A stretch of DNA of 39,386 nucleotides from Pirellulales bacterium (GTDB taxonomy: Bacteria > Planctomycetota > Planctomycetia > Pirellulales > UBA7805), in NCBI GenBank assembly GCA_030751095.1, contig JASMGX010000007.1, positions 1 through 39,386 of the forward strand. The letters run 5' to 3'. Below the pieces are notes generated by a model that saw nothing but the letters and a program-made list of their open reading frames with translations, searched no databases and was not told the DNA's origin. Below, piece by piece: positions 23,905 through 32,863 of this stretch. Position 1 is the stretch's first letter. Each line of letters starts with the position of its first letter. Both the position numbers and the translations under genes were made by a program.

Positions 23905-24938
23905 GCATTTACCCTTTCCATAACATTTCTTCGCCTCCCACCAGCCATCCAAAAGGTGTCCAGCACAATGAGGGCAAGCGCGAGACCGACAAACCATTGA
24001 AATTGGGGAATGTAACTGTTGATACGAGCGGTCTCAAATTCAGTTTGCTCAACGCTCGAAACATAACCCCGATACACATCAGCCATATCGACCTGTTTTG
24101 TGCCTGCAGGGATATAAGCACCATCCCCTTTTAGGGCGATCTCTTTGAGAACATCCCCGTCAAGACGCGACCAGACCTCTTGCCCGTCGTGCTGCAAATA
24201 AGACCTTCTGTTGCTGGCCAAGCGAACTGGGATCCTTGATCCCTGGTCGAAATCGCCCAAGCCAATTGTAAAAGTCCGGATTCCCTCTTCGGCAAAAGCC
24301 TCTGTGGCTTCCTCGATCGGTTCGCTCTCGTGATCTTCGCCATCGGTGATGATCACGAGAGCCTTGTGATTGTCGCTCTCGTCAAGAAATGTAGATCTCG
24401 CAACTCGAATTGCATCCCCCAGACGAGAGCCACCTCGCTCTAAGCAATGGGGACCTACTTCTTCGAGCATCAGTTTAAAGTCGTGGTAGTTGCTCGTGAG
24501 AGGAATTTGCTGCTTGGCACGGCCTGCAAAGACCACCAAACCCGCTCGATCACCATCCATCACATCCAGAATGTCTACGATCTGCTGCTTGGCGCGCTCC
24601 AAGCGGTTCGGACTCACATCCTCCGCCAACATGGATCGCGAAATATCCAATGCGAACACCACTTCAATACCTTTTTGGGGAACATCTCGCCAATTGCGGC
24701 CCCACCGAATATCGATCAGTGCTACAACCAGGGCCAACATTGCCGCCGTAACCAAAACAATGCGAAACAGGCTCCGCGAAAATCCACCATGTGGAAGTAG
24801 GCGGGCCAGAAGGTTCGGTGTGGCAAACTTCTTTGTCGCCCTCTGCTTTAAAACAAGGGCAGCGACCATAGCTCCCAGAGCAATCGCGACGACCCAAAGA
24901 AGGCTTAGGCTGCTCAAACTACCAAACTGGATGTCCAT
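23901..24938 (-). CDS. batB: BatB: von Willebrand A membrane protein
   Basis: A 345-residue protein with two N-terminal membrane helices, a von Willebrand factor A domain and a C-terminal helix (FQWFVGLALALIVLDTFW). The metal-ion (MIDAS) residues are visible: D98-x-S100-x-S102 in FALDISRSM, Ser171 in GGSRLGDAI (commonly Thr), and D199 in VIITDGEDHE. The VWA domain lies on the periplasmic side between the helices. Bat proteins were first linked to aerotolerance and stress survival in Bacteroides and Leptospira, but their biochemical role is unsettled. The ribosome site AGGGAGAG precedes the ATG by 6 bases; the gene is 19 bases after BatA. Confidence 0.93.
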   Translation of the reverse strand: MDIQFGSLSSLSLLWVVAIALGAMVAALVLKQRATKKFATPNLLARLLPHGGFSRSLFRIVLVTAAMLALVVALIDIRWGRNWRDVPQKGIEVVFALDISRSMLAEDVSPNRLERAKQQIVDILDVMDGDRAGLVVFAGRAKQQIPLTSNYHDFKLMLEEVGPHCLERGGSRLGDAIRVARSTFLDESDNHKALVIITDGEDHESEPIEEATEAFAEEGIRTFTIGLGDFDQGSRIPVRLASNRRSYLQHDGQEVWSRLDGDVLKEIALKGDGAYIPAGTKQVDMADVYRGYVSSVEQTEFETARINSYIPQFQWFVGLALALIVLDTFWMAGGRRRNVMERVNA

Positions 24939-24957
24939 TATTATCTCTCCCTATGCA

Positions 24958-26046
24958 TCACGGAATCTGTCGATAGACAAAAGCACCTAGACAACTTTGC
25001 GTTACCAGAAGAATCAGTGCCACCAACACCAAGGGCGGCAACAGAACAAAACCTGCAGGTAATGGTTCAATCGCCAGTTCTCGATAATCAACGTAGTGGC
25101 GTTCTTCAACGCGACTTTTTTCCAGCGCGTCGATCTCTTCATAAATTGCGGCCAGCGACTCGGTATCTGTGGCACGAAAATATTTTCCACCTGTCTTTTG
25201 GGCAATGTTTTGAAGTGTCTCTTCATCGATATGCACTTCTGTCCACTGCATGGTGCGGCGACCCGTGAGGGGATTGGTCACCGGCACTGGCGCACGACCG
25301 GTCGTACCAACACCAATGGTGTATATCTTGATCCCGAGCGTCTCTGCCAACGCGGCAGCCTCGGCTGGCTCAACGGATCCTGCATTATTTTCACCATCGG
25401 TGAGCAGGATGACAATTTTACTCTGGACGTCTTCATCCTGTTGGCCGCGACGTTGATCGAGTGTTTTCAATTTTTCAAGTGCAAGACTGATGGCATCGCC
25501 AATTGCTGTTCCATCTTCGTTTTGATCGGTGGCAATCTCCGTTTTTCTGAGCCGTGCCGTCAGATACGAATGATCCAGTGTCAACGGGCTCACTCCATCG
25601 GCATAGCCAGCAAAGGTGATCAGACCCACCAAATCCGCGAATCGACCTGGCAAATCGTCACCACCGGTCACGAACTTACCGGCAACATCCTTGATCGCGG
25701 TAAGACGATCGACGGGCCTTCCATCAACTTCAAAATCCATGGCCTGCATACTGCCACTGCGGTCCACCACCAGTTGGATCGCAATGCCATCGGAATCGAC
25801 TGTTGTTACCTTACGACCCAACATTGGCCGGGCAATGGCCACGATCAACATTGCGATGGCCAACAACCGCAGGCAGGGTAAAATCCAACGCGTTCGGGTT
25901 TTCCAGGTTGCACCTGCGACAGCGGCAGCGGACGTGGAGCTGAAGCTGATAGCAGATGCTTTCCGCTTTCTGAACCGCAACCAGGCAACTGGCACGATCA
26001 ATACAAGCAGTAAAAGAAACCACGCTGATAATGGATGAAAAATCAT
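24958..26046 (-). CDS. batA: BatA: von Willebrand A membrane protein
   Basis: A 362-residue protein starting at the ATG at 26046, which overlaps the previous stop (ATGA). It has an N-terminal helix (SAWFLLLLVLIVPVAWL), a second helix at ~55-73, and a VWA domain with an intact MIDAS: D95-x-S97-x-S99 (VVDRSGSM), T180 (DGTAIGDA) and D217 (LLTDGENN). A C-terminal helix (AGFVLLPPLVLVALILLV) follows. The overall plan is the same as BatB but the sequences differ throughout, so this is an old duplication. In the family BatA and BatB are thought to form a membrane complex that works with the MoxR ATPase. Confidence 0.93.
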   Translation of the reverse strand: MIFHPLSAWFLLLLVLIVPVAWLRFRKRKASAISFSSTSAAAVAGATWKTRTRWILPCLRLLAIAMLIVAIARPMLGRKVTTVDSDGIAIQLVVDRSGSMQAMDFEVDGRPVDRLTAIKDVAGKFVTGGDDLPGRFADLVGLITFAGYADGVSPLTLDHSYLTARLRKTEIATDQNEDGTAIGDAISLALEKLKTLDQRRGQQDEDVQSKIVILLTDGENNAGSVEPAEAAALAETLGIKIYTIGVGTTGRAPVPVTNPLTGRRTMQWTEVHIDEETLQNIAQKTGGKYFRATDTESLAAIYEEIDALEKSRVEERHYVDYRELAIEPLPAGFVLLPPLVLVALILLVTQSCLGAFVYRQIP

Positions 26047-27125
26047 GCTGCCACCTGCTCCGGCGTTGACGATTGTGATTTTGTATCTTCTTGGGATGTC
26101 GTACAAACAAACTCGCGGGCTTTTTCAATCGCCTGCTCCGCTTCTCCGCGCGAAGGATCGAGGCAGGCAAACTTGACCATATCCGCAAAAATAAGGAACT
26201 CCTGTAGCGATGCACGATGTGCATCTTGGAGCAAACTCTCTGTTCGCATCGCTAACAGGAATTCCGTAGTCGTCTGCTTCGGTGCGGAGTAGCCGAAGCG
26301 TCGTTCGATATAGAAACGGACGATGTCCGTCAATTTGCAATAAAATTCATGCGTCTTCCCGGACTCAAGGAGTCCACTTCCTTCCAGATCGGCCAACTGC
26401 TTCAACGCCCACTGCCGCACAGTCAATTCTTTTCGCAGGCGATACCAACAAAACAGAGCTGCCGAAGCAATCAGACAAAGTACGCCGCCAACAATCCCAT
26501 AAGATGTCCAGGATGTTTGCTGCACCGTTGCGACGGGAATCTCGACCAATCCCTTGATATCGCGAAACTGCATCGGATCAGCCTGACCTTCAAGTAAACT
26601 CACAATCTTGATTTCCATTGACTCCGAGGCGAGAGAGTCGGTGACAGACTTTTTTTGTCGATGGTCGGTGAACGATACCGAGATCGCGGGAATTTCCTGT
26701 GTCCCCGAGTTGAGTGATTCCAACTGATACGTTCGCTTCCAACTTCGCCCGTCACTTTCGGGAATATCCAATGTGTCATTGGATTTGAGGACATCAAAAG
26801 AACCGATCGATTCTCCGACTTCTGGAAATTGGACCGTCACGCCGGCCGGAGCCTTAACGGTGAGCGACATCGTGATCGGCTCGGCAACCTGGGCTGAGGT
26901 TCGATCCACAAAGGCTGTCATCTGGACCGGGCCCTTTTGGGAATGCCGCATAACGTGGACGTCGCTGGTGACATCCGGCGTCTTTTTGCCCTGGCTACAG
27001 GCACCAGCCAATAGCATCAGGGCTGTCGCGAGCACGAACAGATGGGCGTGCCGCCCACCCATCCGACCGCCGCAACGGCCAATAGAAGTTTTATGGTTTT
27101 TCAATCGTTGCACGATTTCTCTCAT
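26043..27125 (-). CDS. Membrane-anchored BatD-like protein (BatD N-type/DUF4381-like)
   Basis: A 360-residue protein with a basic N-terminus, then a hydrophobic stretch ending LMLLAGACSQ. That is lipoprotein-like, although Ala rather than Leu stands at -3 of the lipobox. A beta-rich extracellular part follows (VQMTAFVDRTSAQVAEPITM; PEVGESIGSFDVL), a helix at ~209-229, and a cytoplasmic tail (HEFYCKLTDIVRFYIERRFG; TTTEFLLAM) shared with BatD/DUF4381 proteins. The operon therefore has two BatD-type modules, this one and the BatD-BatE fusion. The start overlaps the DUF58 stop (ATGA) and the stop overlaps the BatA start (ATGA). Confidence 0.85.
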   Translation of the reverse strand: MREIVQRLKNHKTSIGRCGGRMGGRHAHLFVLATALMLLAGACSQGKKTPDVTSDVHVMRHSQKGPVQMTAFVDRTSAQVAEPITMSLTVKAPAGVTVQFPEVGESIGSFDVLKSNDTLDIPESDGRSWKRTYQLESLNSGTQEIPAISVSFTDHRQKKSVTDSLASESMEIKIVSLLEGQADPMQFRDIKGLVEIPVATVQQTSWTSYGIVGGVLCLIASAALFCWYRLRKELTVRQWALKQLADLEGSGLLESGKTHEFYCKLTDIVRFYIERRFGYSAPKQTTTEFLLAMRTESLLQDAHRASLQEFLIFADMVKFACLDPSRGEAEQAIEKAREFVCTTSQEDTKSQSSTPEQVAA

Positions 27126-27997
27126 CGACGCGCCTCCCGCTTGTGAAAAAATCGGCGTAGTGGATCGACCATATCTTCGCCGGTGTTGATATAGATGGGA
27201 TCCATCTTCAGTTTTCGGAATAATTGCTCCCGATTCTCTGCTTCCAGAGATGCCTGCTTCTGATACAACTCGCGATGGTGTCGGCTTGTCGTATCAAAAA
27301 CGACAATCTCGCCAGTTTCCGAATCTCTCAATTCGACGATTCCAACATTGGGCATCTCGGTTTCACGCTGGTCGCCAACAACAATTGGAATGATGTCGTG
27401 TTTCCGGCGAGCAATCCGCAGTGGAGTTTGATAATCACTATCCTGGAAATCGCTGATCAAAAATATCACCGAACGACGTTTGGCCGTTCTGTTAATGTGA
27501 TCCAGTGTCGCTGCAATATCAGTACCGCGGCCGATTGGCTCGCAGTACAGAAGTTCACGGATCACTCGCAACACATGCCGAGTTCCCTTGGCTGGTGGCA
27601 CAACCTTTTCAATACCATCGGTGAACAACGTCAGGCCAACCTTGTCGTTGTTCTTGATCGCCGAAAAAGCCAGCGTCGCCCCTAATTCTGTCACCAACTC
27701 CCGTTTGGACTGCTGTTGGGTTCCCAGTGACTGCGAGGCACTCAGGTCCACCACCAGATGAACCGTCAATTCGCGCTCCTCGCGAAAAAGTTTGACGAAC
27801 GGATCACCGGTTCGGGCGGTAACATTCCAGTCGATTGTGCGAACATCGTCACCAATCTGATAGGGACGCACCTCCTCAAACTCAATGCCCCGACCTTTAA
27901 AGGCTGAGTGGTACTGTCCACCCAACATGTCATCAACGACATGTGAAGTGCGGATTTCAATCCGTCGAATTTTTTTCATTATGTCTACTGGGATCAT
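27122..27997 (-). CDS. DUF58 protein
   Basis: A 291-residue DUF58 protein. I start at the ATG at 27997 because AAAGG lies 9 bases upstream; in-frame starts also exist at 28018 (GTG) and 28006. The family signature runs FKGRGIEFEEVRPYQIGDD, VRTIDWNVTARTGDPFVK (about residues 33-69). A VWA-like motif follows with D84-x-S86-x-S88 (VVDLSASQS). DUF58 proteins are the standard partner of MoxR ATPases and of Bat proteins. No membrane helix was seen, so it is cytoplasmic. It lies 61 bases after moxR. Confidence 0.92.
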   Translation of the reverse strand: MIPVDIMKKIRRIEIRTSHVVDDMLGGQYHSAFKGRGIEFEEVRPYQIGDDVRTIDWNVTARTGDPFVKLFREERELTVHLVVDLSASQSLGTQQQSKRELVTELGATLAFSAIKNNDKVGLTLFTDGIEKVVPPAKGTRHVLRVIRELLYCEPIGRGTDIAATLDHINRTAKRRSVIFLISDFQDSDYQTPLRIARRKHDIIPIVVGDQRETEMPNVGIVELRDSETGEIVVFDTTSRHHRELYQKQASLEAENREQLFRKLKMDPIYINTGEDMVDPLRRFFHKREARR

Positions 27998-28058
27998 TTC
28001 GATCATCCTTTCGGACACAAACCATTGGGCGGCAAACGATGCGGGATGCTGTTGTCAA

Positions 28059-29078
28059 TCAGGGCACTTGAACCTGGCCCAATATTTTGTCAATCACATC
28101 CACGGACGTCAGCTCTTCAGCTTCCGCCTCGTATGTCAGGATGACACGATGTCGGAGCACATCGTATGCCATATCCTTGACATCCTGCGGCGTGACATAG
28201 CCACGGCCAGCTAGAAATGCGTTTGCTTTTGCCGCTAAAGTCAGGTTGATCGAGGCTCGCGGCGATGCGCCATACTGAATCAGATGCTCAAGCGAGAGAC
28301 CATACGACTCAGGTTCACGAGTGGCGATCACCAGATCAACGATATACTTGCTGACCCGCTCATCGACATAGATCTCGTCGATCAGTTTTCTAGCCGTAAC
28401 GACTTCTTCCGGATTCAATACTGAATGTACGTCATAGGAAGCCTTGGTTTTCGACATGCGATTCAAAATCTGACGCTCTTCATCGCGATTCGGATAGCCA
28501 ACGATCACTTTCAGCATGAATCGATCCATCTGGGCTTCCGGAAGTGGGTAGGTCCCCTCCTGCTCAATCGGATTTTGAGTCGCCATGACTAAAAACGGAT
28601 CGTCCAGCGGAAATGTCTCTCCGCCAATGGTCACTTGTCGTTCCTGCATCGCCTCGAGCAAGGCGCTCTGCACCTTGGCCGGGGCACGATTGATTTCGTC
28701 AGCCAGTATCAGATTTGAAAAGATCGGACCCTTATGAACCACAAAATCCTGATCTTGTGGACGGAAAATCAAAGTACCGAGCAGGTCTGCGGGGAGCAGA
28801 TCAGGAGTGAACTGCAATCGCTGAAAACTGGTATTGATGCCTTTTGCCAAACACGCAACCGCTGTTGTCTTTGCCAAGCCGGGGACACCCTCGATCAGGA
28901 GATGACCATTGCCCAACAGACCTACCAGCATGCGGTGCATCAGGTTTTCCTGGCCAACAATCACTCGCCCGACTTCGCCAAGCAAACGCTGAAATGGTTC
29001 GCTGTGGATTTTAATTTCTTCAGTGATTTCGTTGATTCGATCGTGTGTCACTCTCGTGTCTGCAGTTGCGTGTGCCAT
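28059..29078 (-). CDS. moxR: MoxR-type AAA+ ATPase
   Basis: A 339-residue AAA+ ATPase of the MoxR family. Walker A is GVPGLAKTT (residues 64-72), Walker B is LILADEINRAP (123-133), and sensor 1 is MATQNPIEQEGTYPLPEAQ with the following arginine DRFMLK. The C-terminal lid contains GASPRASINLTLAAKANAFL. MoxR proteins act as chaperones that insert cofactors into, or assemble, VWA-protein complexes. It is the first gene of the operon; GAGAGG lies upstream of the ATG. Confidence 0.95.
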   Translation of the reverse strand: MAHATADTRVTHDRINEITEEIKIHSEPFQRLLGEVGRVIVGQENLMHRMLVGLLGNGHLLIEGVPGLAKTTAVACLAKGINTSFQRLQFTPDLLPADLLGTLIFRPQDQDFVVHKGPIFSNLILADEINRAPAKVQSALLEAMQERQVTIGGETFPLDDPFLVMATQNPIEQEGTYPLPEAQMDRFMLKVIVGYPNRDEERQILNRMSKTKASYDVHSVLNPEEVVTARKLIDEIYVDERVSKYIVDLVIATREPESYGLSLEHLIQYGASPRASINLTLAAKANAFLAGRGYVTPQDVKDMAYDVLRHRVILTYEAEAEELTSVDVIDKILGQVQVP

Positions 29079-29536
29079 TTTCAGCGCCTCTCAGATTCAG
29101 TGTTTTGTTGACCAAATAATCCAACCCGAGTTACTCGTTACTACTTGTCCCGTCCAAAATGCCGGGCGAAATCACACCGCGCGGCGGGGGGCAACAGAAA
29201 GAAAGCAACTGCTGTGCCAATTTTTTTTTCTGCCGATTTACAGCTATTTTTTTCAGAATGTGGCGGCACTCTGCGCGGCATTTTGCCCCGGCGTCCCAGA
29301 ATTCCTCATAACAAACGCGGATTCTGCGAGATCTCAGAAGTCTGCTGGAGAAACTCGGTCACAGATTCCCGAGAAATGAACGGTCCGGAAGACCATTTAT
29401 GGACATTCTTAGCAATCCAGCTTAAATTGGTGTTATCCGAGGAGCGGTGTTCCGGTCCATTTGCAGATCGTTGCCGACCAGCGGTGAGAGATCCCACCTC
29501 CAAATTTCACACCTCACATTTCGTAGAGCCGCATCC
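29079..29536. other. Divergent intergenic region upstream of moxR and the cytochrome/DUF1549 gene
   Basis: This 458-base interval must contain the promoter of the Bat operon (minus) and of the cytochrome-domain gene (plus). It holds runs of T around 29221-29229 and 29248-29254. I could not assign promoter boxes with confidence, and no RNA gene was found. Confidence 0.5.
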
Positions 29537-32500
29537 ATGACGAAGTGGCACGCATTCCTGCCCGGCCTTGCAGTTGCACTTTGCATGTCCCTCAATCTTT
29601 GCGTGAAAACCTTTGCCGATCCCGAGGAACAGACGCCCAATCCCTTGGCAAAAGAATTTGCCCGGGAACATCTTGAATTCTTTGAGAAGAACGTCCGTCC
29701 GCTCCTGGTAAACCGCTGTCATGAATGCCACGGTGAGGAGGAAGGTGAACGTGAGGCTGGTTTGCGACTCGACTCCCGCAAAGAAATGCTCGCGGGCGGC
29801 CAGTCTGGTCCGACGATTGTACCCGGAAAGCCAGAACAGAGTCTTTTGATCGAGGCGATCCATTATGGCGACACGTTTGAAATGCCGCCCGATTCAAAAC
29901 TTTCAGAACAGGAAATCGCCACGCTGACAAAGTGGATCCGCATTGGTGCACCCTGGTCGGCCGACATTGATACAAACAAGAATGCCGAACAAAAAGCGGT
30001 TGCAGATAGTCAAGAGGAAGCGAGATACTGGTGCTGGAATCCGATCCAACAACAATCGCCTCCCGAAGTCAAGAATCGGGATTGGCCACTCGGGGATGTG
30101 GACCGTTTTATCCTCCGCGCCCTGGAGGATCGGGACTTGTCTCCGGCGCCACCAGCCAATCCCTATCACTGGATCCGGCGCGTCAGTTTCGATCTGACGG
30201 GCCTTCCACCGACACCAGAAGAAGTCGACGCGTTTATCAATGACTCCTCAACAGAGGCCCGTGAGCGGGTCGTCGATCGCTTGCTCGCTTCGCCACGCTT
30301 TGGTGAGCATTGGGCACGTTATTGGATGGATCTTGTTCGGTACGGAGAAACAAAAGCTTTTGCACAGGACTATGCAATGCCCTTTATCTACCGGTACCGC
30401 GATTACCTGATCCGTGCCTATAACGAGGACGTCCCCTACGACAAATTTATTATGGAAGCACTTGCAGGAGACCTTCTGGAAACTCCTCGTCTTAATCCTT
30501 CGAACCTATCGAATGAATCGGTCATGGGGCCTGGCTTTATTTACCTTACCGATGGGCATCATGGACCTGCTGATATCCACGCCGATGAGGCCCGGGTTTT
30601 TGACACCATTATCGACACGACCAGTAAAGCATTTACAGCACTCACACTCTCCTGTTGTCGTTGTCACGATCATAAATTCGATGAGCTTACCGCCAGTGAT
30701 TATTATTCACTTTATGGCGTGCTTGCCAGTTCACGGCTCGATTATGCCAACGCAGTCTCCCCAGAGAAGCTGCAACAATCTGAAGCCCAGCTCAAGCAAC
30801 AAAAAGAACTGATACAAAACGAGCTGTTCAGAAGTCTTCGGCAACAAATCGATGCATTGGATCTGACCGATCGCGCCAAACTGTCCAAAGAGTGGCAAAC
30901 ACTGCTTTACTCTAAGGAAAAACTTGCAACGAGCCATCCACTCTATCCTATGGCAACCATTGTATCTGCGGCAGATGAGTCGCAGCGGAAGCAACTCTGG
31001 AACCACTTGGCGAGTGCGCCTGCGGAGTCAGTACGAGACGAAGTGCCAGAATCGCTCGCTTTTGAACACTGGTTTCCTTCTGGGACGGCCTTTGCAAATA
31101 CTCCGCTCAAGGCGGGCACTTTTGTTCTGGCTCCCGATGGGGAAACAATCATCAATACATTCATCGGGGGAAGCGTCGCTGCGGGTGAATTCTCATCGCG
31201 CTTTGCTGGCTCGTTTAAGTCCCCGACTTTTGTTCTTCCTGAAAAAATCAGCCTCCGCGTAAAAGGACGACAGGGCCACGTGCGGCTCTATGTACAGCAT
31301 TATGAAATGGTAGGTCACGGACCGACAACCACCGAGCTAGATATTGCCATCAATAATGATCAGTGGCACTGGGTTGAATTTGATACCCGGCTCTGGAAAG
31401 GCAAACGCGGCTATTTGGAACTTCTCCACAATGGACGCGAGATGAGATTTTTTGCAAAACAGCAACACATGGCAATCCACCAGGACGATAGCTATCTGGC
31501 TTGCAATCAAGTCCTGCTCTCCCAGGCACCGGAAGTTGAGAAAACCACCACCTACTCTGCAGCTTGGAACATTTACGGCAAGCCGCCTGCCGATCTCGCG
31601 ACGGCCGGAGCATTTTTTCGCGATCAATTACTTCAACTGCTCACGCGTTGGGAATCTGGAATACTACAATCGGACGAACAGGATATCCTTGAATCTCTCT
31701 GCACTGCAGAGGGCCCCCTCGCAACAACCATTCGGCCAGAAAGTGCTCTCGGTTCTTTGGTCCAGACGTATCGACAGACGGTGCGCGGGATCCCCACACC
31801 TTTTTATGTCCGAAGCATGACGGACGGCCACGGCGAGGATGAACCGATTTATATCCGAGGAAATCCCCATGTAATGAATCGAACAGCCACGCCACGACAC
31901 TTTCTCGAGGCGATCGATGGAGAAGCGTTCACCGGGTCGGGAAGTGGCCGCAAGGAATGGGCCGCCGCACTGGTTGATCGAAACAATCCCCTGGTATCCC
32001 GAGTCGAGGTGAACCGTATATGGTATCGACTCTTTGGGCGTGGAATCGTTAAGACTGTCGATAATTTTGGCGAAAAGGGGGATGCTCCCAGCCACCCGGA
32101 ATTGCTCGATTATCTAGCCGCTGATTTCATGAAAAACGATTGGTCGCGCAAGTCGATGATTCGTAAACTGGTTCTTTCGAACACCTATCAGATGTCCACC
32201 AAAGGCTCCGCAGCAGCAACGGAAATCGATCCGGATAATATTTTCCTCCAGCACATGAAGGTGCGACGCATCCCGGCCGAAGCAATCCGAGATGCTATTC
32301 TCGCCACCAGTGGCTCACTAAATGATCAGATGTATGGCCCATCCGTTCCGGTGAATTTGAATCAAACCCAACCAAGCCGGGCAAGGCCCGATAAAAGCGG
32401 GCCCCTCGATGGAGATGGCCGACGGACGGTCTATCAGGAGATGCGGCGCAATTATTTACCTCCGCTGCTGTTGGTTTTCGACCTTCCTCAGGCGGCTGTT

Positions 32501-32827
32501 TCGGCGGGTCAGCGTGGAGTCACCAATGTTCCTGCACAATCGCTCGCCCTGCTGAACGATCCCTTTGTTGTCGAACAGGCCGGATTATGGGCGAACAAAG
32601 TCCTGCAAGACAAGCAACATTCAACGGAGGATCGCATTCACTCTATACACCATGCTGCCTTTTCGCGACCGGCGACCGATCGCGAGATAGACCGCTCTAA
32701 ACGGATGCTTTCGGCCTTGGCTCAAGAACACCAACTGGATGAAAAAGAGGTCACCGAGAACGAGCAGGTCTGGAAAGATTTCTGCCATATGATGCTCAAC
32801 CGCAAAGAGTTTATTTTTCTCCAATAG
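29537..32827 (+). CDS. Planctomycete cytochrome-c / DUF1549 / DUF1553 protein
   Basis: A 1096-residue secreted protein. I use the ATG at 29537, which gives a signal peptide (WHAFLPGLAVALCMSLNLC) and skips 30 extra residues of the longer frame. A cytochrome-c-like domain comes first, with CHECH (C61, C64, H65) and a possible Met ligand in FEMPPDS. DUF1549 follows (VDRFILRAL; RVSFDLTGLPPTPEEVDAF), including the conserved CCRCHDHKFD near residue 371. A middle beta-sandwich-like part (about 530-700) leads to DUF1553 (NNPLVSRVEVNRIWYRLFGR; KLVLSNTYQMS). Such proteins are a planctomycete hallmark, often near sulfatases; their reaction is unknown. The DUF1501 partner follows after 36 bases. Confidence 0.93.
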   Translation: MTKWHAFLPGLAVALCMSLNLCVKTFADPEEQTPNPLAKEFAREHLEFFEKNVRPLLVNRCHECHGEEEGEREAGLRLDSRKEMLAGGQSGPTIVPGKPEQSLLIEAIHYGDTFEMPPDSKLSEQEIATLTKWIRIGAPWSADIDTNKNAEQKAVADSQEEARYWCWNPIQQQSPPEVKNRDWPLGDVDRFILRALEDRDLSPAPPANPYHWIRRVSFDLTGLPPTPEEVDAFINDSSTEARERVVDRLLASPRFGEHWARYWMDLVRYGETKAFAQDYAMPFIYRYRDYLIRAYNEDVPYDKFIMEALAGDLLETPRLNPSNLSNESVMGPGFIYLTDGHHGPADIHADEARVFDTIIDTTSKAFTALTLSCCRCHDHKFDELTASDYYSLYGVLASSRLDYANAVSPEKLQQSEAQLKQQKELIQNELFRSLRQQIDALDLTDRAKLSKEWQTLLYSKEKLATSHPLYPMATIVSAADESQRKQLWNHLASAPAESVRDEVPESLAFEHWFPSGTAFANTPLKAGTFVLAPDGETIINTFIGGSVAAGEFSSRFAGSFKSPTFVLPEKISLRVKGRQGHVRLYVQHYEMVGHGPTTTELDIAINNDQWHWVEFDTRLWKGKRGYLELLHNGREMRFFAKQQHMAIHQDDSYLACNQVLLSQAPEVEKTTTYSAAWNIYGKPPADLATAGAFFRDQLLQLLTRWESGILQSDEQDILESLCTAEGPLATTIRPESALGSLVQTYRQTVRGIPTPFYVRSMTDGHGEDEPIYIRGNPHVMNRTATPRHFLEAIDGEAFTGSGSGRKEWAAALVDRNNPLVSRVEVNRIWYRLFGRGIVKTVDNFGEKGDAPSHPELLDYLAADFMKNDWSRKSMIRKLVLSNTYQMSTKGSAAATEIDPDNIFLQHMKVRRIPAEAIRDAILATSGSLNDQMYGPSVPVNLNQTQPSRARPDKSGPLDGDGRRTVYQEMRRNYLPPLLLVFDLPQAAVSAGQRGVTNVPAQSLALLNDPFVVEQAGLWANKVLQDKQHSTEDRIHSIHHAAFSRPATDREIDRSKRMLSALAQEHQLDEKEVTENEQVWKDFCHMMLNRKEFIFLQ

Positions 32828-32863
32828 TTGTTTCCACCACGATAAAAACTTTTTGACTGCAAT

